This document shows, one piece after another, positions 1 to 5,115 of a stretch of 5,115 nt of DNA. Under the pieces are notes generated by a model that worked only from the letters and a program-made list of their open reading frames with translations, searched no databases and was not told where the DNA came from. The stretch's first letter is position 1. Each line of letters opens with the position of its first letter. Made by a program: the position numbers and the translations under genes. The stretch comes from JBOFCS01 sp051646185 (GTDB lineage: Bacteria; Actinomycetota; Actinomycetes; Mycobacteriales; Mycobacteriaceae): the NCBI GenBank assembly GCA_051646185.1, contig JBOFCS010000226.1, positions 1 to 5,115 on the forward strand, given 5' to 3'.

Positions 1-1066
1 CAAATTCACTGCATTCAGTTGAATTGGCGATCAGCCAGTCCCTAAGCAATAGAGTAAACTGCTGCGCTGGCCAACCAGCTACCCGAAGAGAAATATTCAC
101 TGCTTGGGCTGGATCTGCCCCAATATGAGTACGCTTTTCCCACAATGCTGGATCGGACTCCCCACCAATCCCATAATCAGGCTCAGGACTATCTGTGGTA
201 CCGGAAGCGATAACCGGAAACCCACCGGCAATTAGCGGTTCTGATAAAGAATCAGCAGTTGCTAAGTCCGGCACAGTGATCTGAATATCAAGTACGTTGC
301 ATGTCGTAGCTAGCGGCAAAGAAGTAGGACCAACATGATCGATCTGAACTGCCTTACCGGCAGATAAGAGTTCAAGGCGATTTATTATTCGTCGCGCTTG
401 TTCACACCTTGACTCATCACTTCCTCCCAAAACTGGAAATTCTTGAAAACCTTTGTTTAACAATAAATTTAATTCAAAAGGCGCTATCCGATCCCGCCAT
501 AATGCTCTAACGGTATCCTGAAGGGAATCGGGAGCGCCCGAATTATCCAACCAGATGTCAGCAACCGCGCGCCTTTGTTCATCGGTAGCTTGCGCAGCTA
601 TCCGAGCCAGTGCATCTTCTCTAGTCAGCCCTCGCTGATTCACCAATCGATCAACACGTTCGTCAGCGCTGGCCCATACTACGATCACAAGATGAAAAAG
701 CGGAGCAAGGTTGCTTTCAACTAAAAGCGGGATATCTTGCACTACAACAGAATCTTTCCCAGCGGACTCAATGAGCTCTGCGGTCCGAGCCCCAATAAGC
801 GGATGCAAAATCGCGTTGAGAGTCTTTCGTGAATCCTCGCTGCTAAAAGCTTGTGCGGCCAAAGCTGCCCGATCCAGCGAACCATCTAGTTGTAAAATAT
901 CTGTACCAAATGCCGATACCACCGCTGCAAGCCCAGCAGTTCCTGGCGACACAACTTCTCGCGCAATTTTATCGGAATCGATAATTACCGCACCACAATC
1001 AGCAAGCATTTTCGCCACGGTTGACTTACCCGAACCGATACCACCAGTGAGACCAACTCTTATCAT
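1..1066 (-). CDS. coaE: Dephospho-CoA kinase with C-terminal GrpB/UPF0157-like domain (3' end beyond the window)
   Basis: CoaE phosphorylates the 3'-hydroxyl of dephospho-CoA with ATP, the last step of cytoplasmic CoA synthesis. The reading frame is open for 355 codons from ATG at 1066 to the left edge, with no stop. The kinase part (about residues 1-200) shows the P-loop GGIGSGKS at 8-15, an IDSD motif (D30, D32), HPLIG at 88-92, DIPLLVES at 111-118 and a GLTREDALARI stretch near 146-156. Stand-alone CoaE is about 200 residues. Here the chain continues into a second domain with IDHVGPTSLP at 242-251, LDIQITV at 259-265 and FRDWL at 341-345, which match the GrpB (UPF0157) pattern. The M. tuberculosis enzyme has the same fusion; the role of that domain is not settled, and one proposal is help with folding. 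The start is chosen because MIRVGLTGG is the usual N-terminus; there is no good Shine-Dalgarno sequence. It lies 98 bp downstream of rpsA on the same strand, behind a terminator, so it probably needs its own promoter. Confidence 0.95.
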   Translation of the reverse strand, partial: MIRVGLTGGIGSGKSTVAKMLADCGAVIIDSDKIAREVVSPGTAGLAAVVSAFGTDILQLDGSLDRAALAAQAFSSEDSRKTLNAILHPLIGARTAELIESAGKDSVVVQDIPLLVESNLAPLFHLVIVVWASADERVDRLVNQRGLTREDALARIAAQATDEQRRAVADIWLDNSGAPDSLQDTVRALWRDRIAPFELNLLLNKGFQEFPVLGGSDESRCEQARRIINRLELLSAGKAVQIDHVGPTSLPLATTCNVLDIQITVPDLATADSLSEPLIAGGFPVIASGTTDSPEPDYGIGGESDPALWEKRTHIGADPAQAVNISLRVAGWPAQQFTLLLRDWLIANSTECSEF

Positions 1067-1080
1067 GTTCTGAGTCTGTC

Positions 1081-1086
1081 ATACTA
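1081..1086 (-). promoter_or_regulatory. Candidate -10 element for coaE
   Basis: Read on the minus strand, TAGTAT (four of six matches to TATAAT, with the TA...T positions kept) lies 14 bp upstream of the coaE ATG and downstream of the rpsA terminator. No convincing -35 hexamer is seen 16-18 bp upstream. If used, transcription would start near 1074 and leave a leader of about 8 nt, consistent with the missing Shine-Dalgarno sequence. The rpsA terminator makes some promoter here likely, but this exact site is a guess. Confidence 0.35.
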
Positions 1087-1110
1087 GCTTTTCAGCACCT
1101 TATGTTGACT

Positions 1111-1160
1111 AAAAAAATTGGGCCCCACATTCTCAAGGAATGTGGGGCCCAAGATTTTTT
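1111..1160 (-). terminator. Strong Rho-independent terminator of rpsA, symmetric in both directions
   Basis: The arms 1118-1132 and 1138-1152 are perfectly complementary over 15 bp around the 5-nt loop TCAAG, and contain a GGGCCCC/GGGGCCC core. Seven A residues at 1111-1117 become a U run after the stem on the minus strand, directly behind the rpsA stop at 1165. Six T residues at 1155-1160 give a U run for plus-strand transcripts too. The structure should therefore stop rpsA transcription and also any antisense transcription leaving coaE. Confidence 0.93.
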
Positions 1161-1164
1161 AGGA

Positions 1165-2649
1165 TCAGGCAGTGCCAGAAAGCTTCTCGCGAAGCGCAGC
1201 AAGCTGCGCATCGCTAGCTAGTGAGCCACCAGTAGCTTCTGGAGTCTCGGTAGCAACCGATTCGCCTTCTTCGGCAGCTGCACCAGATTCTGAGGAGTAG
1301 TTTGATGCGGTGCCAGCAGCAATTTCAGCCGCCTCGTCCGCTGCAAACTTCTCCATCTGCGTGGTGTGCATCTTGTGGCGGCGCTCAGCCTCAGCGTAAC
1401 GGGTCTCCCATTCGCCACGCTGCTTCTCAAATCCTTCAAGCCACTCGTTGGTCTCCGAGTCGAAGCCTTCAGGGAAGATGTAGTTTCCGCTTTCGTCGTA
1501 GCTGTCTGCCATGCCGTATTTCGACGGATCGAACTCTTCAACATAATCTTCGTTGGCTTGCTTCAGCGACAACGAGATACGACGACGCTCAAGATCAATA
1601 TCAATGACCTTGACCATGGCATCATCGCCAACAGCGACAACCTGGTCTGGAACCTCTACATGACGCTCAGCAAGTTCGGAGATATGCACAAGACCCTCAA
1701 TGCCTTCTTCAACCCGAACGAAAGCGCCAAACGGAACCAGCTTGGTGACCTTACCGGGAACGATCTGGCCAATAGCGTGCGTGCGAGCAAAGTGGCGCCA
1801 TGGATCTTCTTGAGTTGCCTTGAGTGACAGCGAAACTCGCTCACGGTCAAGGTCAACATCAAGCACCTCAACGGTAACCTCAGTACCAACTTCGACTACC
1901 TCGGACGGGTGGTCAATATGCTTCCAGGAAAGCTCGGAAACGTGTACCAAACCGTCTACACCGCCAAGGTCAACAAAGGCGCCGAAGTTAACGATGGAGG
2001 AAACCACACCATTGCGGACCTGGCCCTTTTGTAGCTGATGTAGGAACTCGCTGCGAGTCTCTGACTGGGTTTGTTCCAGCCATGCGCGACGTGAAAGCAC
2101 CACATTGTTGCGGTTCTTATCAAGCTCGATGATCTTAGCTTCGATCTCCTTGCCAATGTATGGCTGAAGATCGCGCACCCGCCGCATCTCAACAAGCGAA
2201 GCAGGCAAGAAGCCGCGAAGGCCAATGTCAAGGATCAAACCACCCTTAACAACCTCAATGACGGTACCCTTAACGGCCTCGTCCTTGTCTTTAAGTTCCT
2301 CAATGGTGCCCCAAGCACGCTCGTACTGAGCACGCTTCTTGGACAGAATTAGGCGACCTTCTTTATCTTCTTTGGTAAGAACAAGGGCCTCAATCACATC
2401 ACCGACAGTGACAACCTCATTAGGGTCAATGTCGTGCTTGATGGAGAGTTCCCGAGAAGGGATAACACCTTCGGTCTTGTAACCAATGTCGAGCAGAACC
2501 TCGTCACGATCAACTTTAACGATGGTGCCCTCAACGATGTCACCATCGTTGAAGTATTTGATCGTTGCGTCGATGGCGGCGAGAAAATCCTCAGCTGAGC
2601 CGATGTCGTTTACGGCTACCTGCGGTGAGGTGACGGTAGTGGAGGGCAT
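1165..2649 (-). CDS. rpsA: 30S ribosomal protein S1
   Basis: S1 binds single-stranded mRNA on the small ribosomal subunit and helps load it for initiation. The 494-residue protein has four S1 (OB-fold) repeats at about 36-105, 123-188, 209-277 and 294-363. E. coli S1 has six; four is usual for actinobacteria. Repeats 3 and 4 carry the typical FGAFV and GLVH.SEL motifs. Most of the chain, including the region after the last repeat (FDPSKYGMADSYDE at 373-386), closely follows the M. tuberculosis protein as I remember it. A low-complexity Ala/Glu/Ser linker (about 436-473) precedes the conserved tail SLASDAQLAALREKL. The start at 2649 gives MPSTTVTSPQVAVNDIG, the conserved actinobacterial N-terminus; the frame stays open to an ATG at 2751, but that extra 34-residue stretch resembles nothing in S1. 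A GGAG at 2661-2664 (minus), 11 nt upstream, may serve as a weak Shine-Dalgarno site. The gene is transcribed away from the methyltransferase gene. Confidence 0.98.
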   Translation of the reverse strand: MPSTTVTSPQVAVNDIGSAEDFLAAIDATIKYFNDGDIVEGTIVKVDRDEVLLDIGYKTEGVIPSRELSIKHDIDPNEVVTVGDVIEALVLTKEDKEGRLILSKKRAQYERAWGTIEELKDKDEAVKGTVIEVVKGGLILDIGLRGFLPASLVEMRRVRDLQPYIGKEIEAKIIELDKNRNNVVLSRRAWLEQTQSETRSEFLHQLQKGQVRNGVVSSIVNFGAFVDLGGVDGLVHVSELSWKHIDHPSEVVEVGTEVTVEVLDVDLDRERVSLSLKATQEDPWRHFARTHAIGQIVPGKVTKLVPFGAFVRVEEGIEGLVHISELAERHVEVPDQVVAVGDDAMVKVIDIDLERRRISLSLKQANEDYVEEFDPSKYGMADSYDESGNYIFPEGFDSETNEWLEGFEKQRGEWETRYAEAERRHKMHTTQMEKFAADEAAEIAAGTASNYSSESGAAAEEGESVATETPEATGGSLASDAQLAALREKLSGTA

Positions 2650-2800
2650 GTGTTGGGTTGCTCCGGACGGGTGAATAGTAGGTACAGGGTCGGGTAAAAC
2701 GTTAGGTAAAACTTGGTCAATCACACAGATCAAAAGACATGTGCCTGACAAAGGCTACTAGACCTGGCGCACGCTGGGCAAACCTGGTTACGGTATTCCC
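2650..2800. promoter_or_regulatory. Divergent promoter region between rpsA and the methyltransferase gene
   Basis: This 151-bp gap separates two start codons facing away from each other, so it must hold promoters for both. On the minus strand TACTAT (2675-2680) is a plausible rpsA -10, giving a leader of about 19 nt that still contains the GGAG at 2661-2664; no clear -35 accompanies it. An ATTGACC on the minus strand near 2714-2720 resembles a -35, but has no good -10 at the right distance. No small gene or RNA structure is evident. Confidence 0.5.
2693..2712. repeat. Two direct copies of GGTAAAAC
   Basis: GGTAAAAC occurs at 2693-2700 and 2705-2712, with a 12-bp period (a little over one helical turn), just upstream of the candidate rpsA -10. 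The spacing would suit a regulator binding one face of the DNA, but eight-base repeats can arise by chance and I know of no regulator with this site. Confidence 0.35.
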
Positions 2801-3700
2801 GTGCCGAACACCGATACTGAACGTATGTCCACATCTTTTCCTGAAGTTGATAGCACCCCTGAGGATCGTCATGCCGCGGCAAATGCCCTGTTGGGAACCT
2901 CAGGAGTACGACGAACGAGCATTACTGCCGCCGAAAGCGAGAAAGCCAATCGGCGCTGGTGGGATGCCGATGCTACGGACTATCACCGCACTCATGGCGC
3001 TTTCCTTGGTGTCGGTTCACCTACTGGTGAGTTCATCTGGTGCCCAGAAGGATTACATGAAGGTGATGTGCACTTACTTGGCGAGGTTGCCGGGCAATCG
3101 GTATTAGAAATCGGCTGCGGCTCCGCCCCTTGTGCCCGTTGGCTAGCAAGCGAAGGGGCGCAGGTAGTTGGGTTGGATATCTCGATGGGAATGCTCGAAC
3201 AAGGACTCGCCGCTATGGCTGCGAGTGGACCTATGGTGCCGCTTGTCCAAGCCAGCGCAGAATCACTACCCTTTTCTGACTCAAGTTTTGACATTGTGTG
3301 TTCAGCTTTTGGAGCGATCCCCTTTGTTGCCGATTCTGCACAAGCAATGCGTGAGGCTGCACGGGTGCTTCGACCTGGTGGTCGGTGGGTTTTTTCCGTG
3401 AATCACCCCATGCGCTGGGTATTTCCTGATGATCCTGGGCCAGCAGGTTTAATCGCAAGTATGTGTTATTTCGACCGGACTCCGTATATCGAAGTTGATG
3501 ATGCCGGAGTTCCTACTTATGCCGAGCACCACCGAACGATGGGCGATCGGGTCCGCGAAATTGTTCAGGCTGGCATGATTCTCGAAGATCTCATTGAACC
3601 GGATTGGCCTGAATGGCTCAATCGCGAATGGGGACAATGGAGTCCGCTACGAGGCCAGTTGTTCCCTGGAACCGCAATCTACTGCTGCCGAAAGCCGTAA
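2801..3700 (+). CDS. Class I SAM-dependent methyltransferase (Methyltransf_11 type), substrate unknown
   Basis: The 299-residue product has a Rossmann-type SAM-binding core: motif I VLEIGCGSA at 101-109, the acidic residue at the end of strand beta-2 (D126 in GLDIS), ASAESLPFSDSSFDIVCS at 151-168 (motifs II/III) and LRPGGRWVFSVNHP at 190-203. This is the UbiE/BioC-like small-molecule subgroup, but no motif fixes the substrate. The N-terminal 100 residues include a conserved-looking NRRWWDADATDYH (50-62) and SPTGEFIWCPEGLHE (73-87), as in related actinobacterial proteins. Two starts are possible: GTG at 2801 or ATG at 2825 (residue 9, 291 residues). Neither has a Shine-Dalgarno sequence, and both have a -10-like hexamer placed for leaderless transcription (TACGGT at 2789-2794, GATACT at 2813-2818). 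It is divergent from rpsA and convergent with the secreted-protein gene. Confidence 0.9.
   Translation: MPNTDTERMSTSFPEVDSTPEDRHAAANALLGTSGVRRTSITAAESEKANRRWWDADATDYHRTHGAFLGVGSPTGEFIWCPEGLHEGDVHLLGEVAGQSVLEIGCGSAPCARWLASEGAQVVGLDISMGMLEQGLAAMAASGPMVPLVQASAESLPFSDSSFDIVCSAFGAIPFVADSAQAMREAARVLRPGGRWVFSVNHPMRWVFPDDPGPAGLIASMCYFDRTPYIEVDDAGVPTYAEHHRTMGDRVREIVQAGMILEDLIEPDWPEWLNREWGQWSPLRGQLFPGTAIYCCRKP
2813..2818 (+). promoter_or_regulatory. Candidate -10 for a leaderless methyltransferase mRNA
   Basis: GATACT (four of six matches to TATAAT) ends 7 bp before the ATG at 2825, so transcription would begin on or next to that codon. Leaderless mRNAs are common in corynebacteria and mycobacteria, and this would explain the absent ribosome-binding site. 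A weaker equivalent, TACGGT at 2789-2794, stands in the same relation to the GTG at 2801. No strong -35 is visible for either. Confidence 0.3.
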
Positions 3701-3705
3701 ATAGG

Positions 3706-3752
3706 GTGTGGCTGCTGCCGTTGACGGATACGGGTCATAACAGCAGTCACAC
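3706..3752. terminator. Long imperfect hairpin between convergent genes
   Basis: The arms 3706-3717 (GTGTGGCTGCTG) and 3741-3752 (CAGCAGTCACAC) pair over 12 positions with one G-T mismatch, enclosing 23 nt that include a small inner hairpin (CCGT-TG-ACGG, 3718-3727). It begins 6 nt after the methyltransferase stop and lies 10 nt beyond the stop of the convergent gene, where a shared terminator is expected. Neither strand has a U run after the stem, so it is not a classical intrinsic terminator; it could act with Rho or protect mRNA 3' ends. Confidence 0.5.
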
Positions 3753-3761
3753 TCAGCGCAT

Positions 3762-4232
3762 CTAGGGAACGGGAATGATAGGGGGTGCCCCCGGAACTAC
3801 CGGTGGCAAAATTGGAACATCTGCGCCTACCGAAATTCCACCACCATCATTGGAGGCTTGCGGAATAGCGGGGGTGGCCGGAGGTTGGCTATAGGTCGGT
3901 TCCGTTGGAACGCCAGCAAAAGCCCATTCCATTGACGGCTCCGCCGTAAAGCATTCAGCGACAAGAGTTACCATATTTCCCGCAGCTATTTGAGCTGTGT
4001 GGTAAAAAAAGCGGCCATCGGTACAGAAGCCAACAAGTGTGGCACCGCCAATAACTCCGTTAGGATTCTCACAGATACCAAGAACTTGACTGCCATTACG
4101 CGCAGTCCAGCATGGTATCGGCAGTCCAGTGTCATAAGGCCCAGCTGCTGCTGTTCCAACACCAGCTGTTAACGAGCCAGCAACTCCAGCAATGAGAACC
4201 ATGGCACCTGATAGTGCAGAACGAATTTTCAT
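3762..4232 (-). CDS. Small exported four-cysteine protein with proline-rich tail, function unknown
   Basis: I do not recognise a named family. The 156-residue product begins with a Sec signal peptide: basic MKIR, a hydrophobic stretch to about residue 26 and a TAAA|G cleavage site after residue 30. The mature part has four cysteines (C41, C54, C70, C94), which could form two disulfides outside the membrane, and aromatic residues (W42, F69, F75, F76, Y77). From about residue 110 the chain is rich in Pro, Gly and Ala and ends in PPVVPGAPPIIPVP, a flexible tail typical of envelope or secreted actinobacterial proteins. The start at 4232 is chosen because it gives a proper signal peptide and has AAAGGGG (4238-4244) 5 nt upstream. 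An in-frame ATG at 4316 would add 28 residues and lies upstream of the predicted promoter. It is divergent from the MspA-like porin gene, 185 bp between starts, suggesting a shared envelope role, which is inference. Confidence 0.85.
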   Translation of the reverse strand: MKIRSALSGAMVLIAGVAGSLTAGVGTAAAGPYDTGLPIPCWTARNGSQVLGICENPNGVIGGATLVGFCTDGRFFYHTAQIAAGNMVTLVAECFTAEPSMEWAFAGVPTEPTYSQPPATPAIPQASNDGGGISVGADVPILPPVVPGAPPIIPVP

Positions 4233-4237
4233 ATACA

Positions 4238-4244
4238 CCCCTTT
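4238..4244 (-). promoter_or_regulatory. Shine-Dalgarno site that fixes the start at 4232
   Basis: On the minus strand AAAGGGG lies 5 nt upstream of the ATG at 4232. It supports that start, and hence the signal peptide, over the longer in-frame reading from 4316. Confidence 0.8.
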
Positions 4245-4251
4245 AATATCC

Positions 4252-4266
4252 TGGGGAATTTCCCCA
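4252..4266. promoter_or_regulatory. Perfect 15-bp palindrome, candidate operator or 5'-UTR hairpin
   Basis: TGGGGAA-T-TTCCCCA is a perfect inverted repeat with 7-bp arms and one central base. With the predicted promoter at 4275-4303, transcription of the exported-protein gene would start near 4268, so the palindrome covers about +2 to +16, a classic repressor position. I do not match it to a known corynebacterial regulator box. As RNA it would fold into too tight a loop unless the arms are shortened to about 5-6 bp, so a DNA operator is more likely. Confidence 0.55.
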
Positions 4267-4274
4267 TAGCAAAT

Positions 4275-4303
4275 ATTCTGACCTAAATGCAGGATACTGT
4301 CAA
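4275..4303 (-). promoter_or_regulatory. Sigma70-type promoter of the exported four-cysteine protein gene
   Basis: On the minus strand a perfect -35 TTGACA (4298-4303) is followed by a 17-bp spacer and CAGAAT (4275-4280), four of six matches to TATAAT. The predicted start near 4268 gives a leader of about 36 nt with the Shine-Dalgarno site in place. This is the best promoter match in the window. Confidence 0.7.
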
Positions 4304-4358
4304 TTCTTACTTGCATTAATTTAAAACCTGTGATAAAAAATCATTGCAAGCACTTTTC

Positions 4359-4388
4359 TTGGGGGGGGCATCCCTCAACTGCTATTAA
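4359..4388 (+). promoter_or_regulatory. Candidate porin promoter with the G run inside it
   Basis: TATTAA (4383-4388, four of six matches to TATAAT) stands 30 nt upstream of the porin ATG. The only -35-like sequence at a workable distance is TTGGGG (4359-4364), which is made partly of the G run and leaves an 18-bp spacer whose first four bases are also G. Transcription would start near 4395, giving a leader of about 23 nt that includes the Shine-Dalgarno site. The -35 is weak, so an activator or another sigma factor is possible. Confidence 0.45.
4361..4368 (+). repeat. Homopolymeric run of eight G residues
   Basis: Eight uninterrupted G residues lie in otherwise AT-rich intergenic DNA, about 50 nt upstream of the porin ATG. 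Such runs are prone to slipped-strand length change during replication, and also to sequencing error. Confidence 0.95.
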
Positions 4389-4404
4389 TCTGACCGTAGT
4401 TTAT

Positions 4405-4410
4405 AGGGAG
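4405..4410 (+). promoter_or_regulatory. Shine-Dalgarno site of the porin gene
   Basis: AGGGAG lies 7 nt upstream of the ATG at 4418, an ideal spacing, and supports that start together with the signal peptide that follows. Confidence 0.8.
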
Positions 4411-4417
4411 AACATCT

Positions 4418-5115
4418 ATGAAAATCTTTCATGCAAGAAACCGCCTAACAGCAATTTCCGCAAGTATTTTTATCACTCTTACAGCATTGACTGCCACTAA
4501 TGGCACTGCATCTGCAGTTGATGTTAAAAACACGATAGATGGGAAGGCCATAATTCTTGATGCCTCACGCTCTGTTGTTACCCGAGTAGCGCCAATGGGA
4601 TCACCACTGTTCAACCATGCCGGTGAGATGAGCTTGGATGTTCAAGCCTCAATTTCCAATATTGCTCAAGACGAAGCGGTTTCAGCCGTCCTAGAGGTGG
4701 GCTACGTAGTAGGTTACTCAGTTAATTTATTTCCAACAGGCGTTCACGTAACAGCCAATACCCCCGAGCTGACGGTCACCAGCGGAGTCAACGCTAGCCT
4801 CAATCCCCAAATCAATATTAGCGCTGGAGGCGGGGGCGGAAGCATCGGCGAACTCGGGGCAGAAGCGGGGATGGAAGCGACCTTAATACCTTCTTCAACA
4901 GCAGAATTCGATATTAATCCTGGAGAAGAAAGAACCGTGAAAGTTGCCGAAATTACGCTACGTAGGCCATTAGCGGAAATCACTGTCACCGGCATTCGTA
5001 TTGCAGTGACCGGAGCGATAGGCACCACAGGAGCGCAGGCCTATAGCCGCCTAACTGTGCATACTCCAACTGGTGTGTACGTCCTTACCGACTACTCGCC
5101 ACGCACCGAAATCTA
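4418..5115 (+). CDS. MspA-family porin precursor (stop codon probably cut by the window edge)
   Basis: MspA-type porins are octameric goblet-shaped channels that let small hydrophilic solutes cross the mycolic-acid outer membrane. All 232 visible codons are open. Residues 1-33 form a signal peptide (basic start, hydrophobic core about 12-26, TASA|V cleavage). The mature part aligns by eye with M. smegmatis MspA: IDGKAIIL (40-47) with VDGQDRTL, LEVGYVVGYSVNL (92-104) with LELGYQIGFPWSL, TPELTVTSGV (115-124) with TPNILIDDGD, and TVTGAIG...AYSRLTV...LTDYSP (189-228) with TVTGAAG...PFARLIA...TTYGEP. A glycine run (137-141) replaces the equivalent loop. Mature length of about 199 residues is near the 184 of MspA. 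The last two bases of the window are TA, right where MspA ends, so the gene probably stops at 5114-5116. It is divergent from the four-cysteine exported protein. The identification rests on scattered motifs, not high identity. Confidence 0.8.
   Translation, partial: MKIFHARNRLTAISASIFITLTALTATNGTASAVDVKNTIDGKAIILDASRSVVTRVAPMGSPLFNHAGEMSLDVQASISNIAQDEAVSAVLEVGYVVGYSVNLFPTGVHVTANTPELTVTSGVNASLNPQINISAGGGGGSIGELGAEAGMEATLIPSSTAEFDINPGEERTVKVAEITLRRPLAEITVTGIRIAVTGAIGTTGAQAYSRLTVHTPTGVYVLTDYSPRTEI

Noticed and set aside
711..1073. Plus-strand open frame of 120 codons
   Set aside because: It is antisense to the start of coaE, whose P-loop and other kinase motifs are read on the minus strand; its own translation has no recognisable features.
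1302..1827. Overlapping plus-strand open frames inside rpsA
   Set aside because: They lie opposite the highly conserved S1 coding sequence and read as Ser/Arg-rich or otherwise non-protein-like sequence; no ribosome-binding sites support them.
2650..2751. N-terminal extension of S1 starting at the ATG at 2751
   Set aside because: The extra 34 residues match nothing in S1, whereas MPSTTVTSPQ at 2649 is the conserved actinobacterial N-terminus; the stretch is better read as leader and promoter DNA.
4233..4316. Longer form of the four-cysteine protein starting at 4316
   Set aside because: The added 28 residues would bury the signal peptide, and the start lies upstream of the predicted promoter, while 4232 has a strong Shine-Dalgarno site.
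4329..4345. GlxR (cAMP-receptor type) site resembling TGTGA-N6-TCACA
   Set aside because: TGTGA is followed by seven rather than six bases and then TCATT, so the second half-site and the spacing both fail.
4310..4350. Inverted CTTGCA / TGCAAG pair in the divergent promoter region
   Set aside because: The six-base arms are 29 bp apart and the flanks do not extend the match cleanly; chance is a sufficient explanation in AT-rich DNA.
4429..5028. Minus-strand open frames inside the porin gene
   Set aside because: They are antisense to a frame with a signal peptide, a ribosome-binding site and MspA-family motifs, and their translations are low-complexity with no features of their own.
1..5115. 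CRISPR arrays, tRNA or rRNA genes, insertion sequences, integrase or toxin-antitoxin genes
   Set aside because: No regularly spaced repeats, cloverleaf-like stretches, transposase motifs or terminal inverted repeats were seen on either strand.

Overview
The window looks like a chromosomal segment of a Corynebacterium or a close relative in the Mycobacteriales. Three things point there. The ribosomal protein S1 is a four-domain actinobacterial form that is nearly colinear, as I recall it, with the Mycobacterium tuberculosis protein. CoaE carries a C-terminal GrpB-type domain, as in mycobacteria. The right edge encodes an MspA-family porin, a group tied to mycolic-acid outer membranes. Base composition is moderate (about 50% GC by eye), which fits a Corynebacterium better than Mycobacterium. 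The species cannot be fixed from the sequence alone.

Layout, left to right. At 1-1066 (minus) lies coaE, truncated by the left edge: a dephospho-CoA kinase fused to a GrpB/UPF0157-like domain. At 1118-1152 is a perfect 15-bp-stem hairpin flanked by A and T runs, a strong terminator behind rpsA. At 1165-2649 (minus) is rpsA, complete. The 151-bp gap 2650-2800 must hold the divergent promoters of rpsA and of a class I SAM-dependent methyltransferase gene at 2801-3700 (plus). A long imperfect hairpin (3706-3752) lies between the methyltransferase and the next, convergent gene.

The right quarter differs in character. A small exported four-cysteine protein of unknown function (3762-4232, minus) and an MspA-like porin precursor (4418 to the right edge, plus) are transcribed divergently from a 185-bp, AT-richer regulatory region. 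That region holds a good sigma70-type promoter for the small gene (perfect TTGACA), a perfect 15-bp palindrome at its predicted transcription start, and an uninterrupted run of eight G residues that overlaps the likely -35/spacer of the porin promoter. Both genes have clear Shine-Dalgarno sequences, unlike the housekeeping genes to the left.

The left part (S1, CoA synthesis, methyltransferase) is ordinary core genome. The best candidates for something undescribed are in the right part: a porin whose promoter may be switched by G-tract slippage, a natural MspA homologue whose constriction aspartates appear to be replaced by uncharged residues, and an uncharacterised secreted partner sharing its control region.
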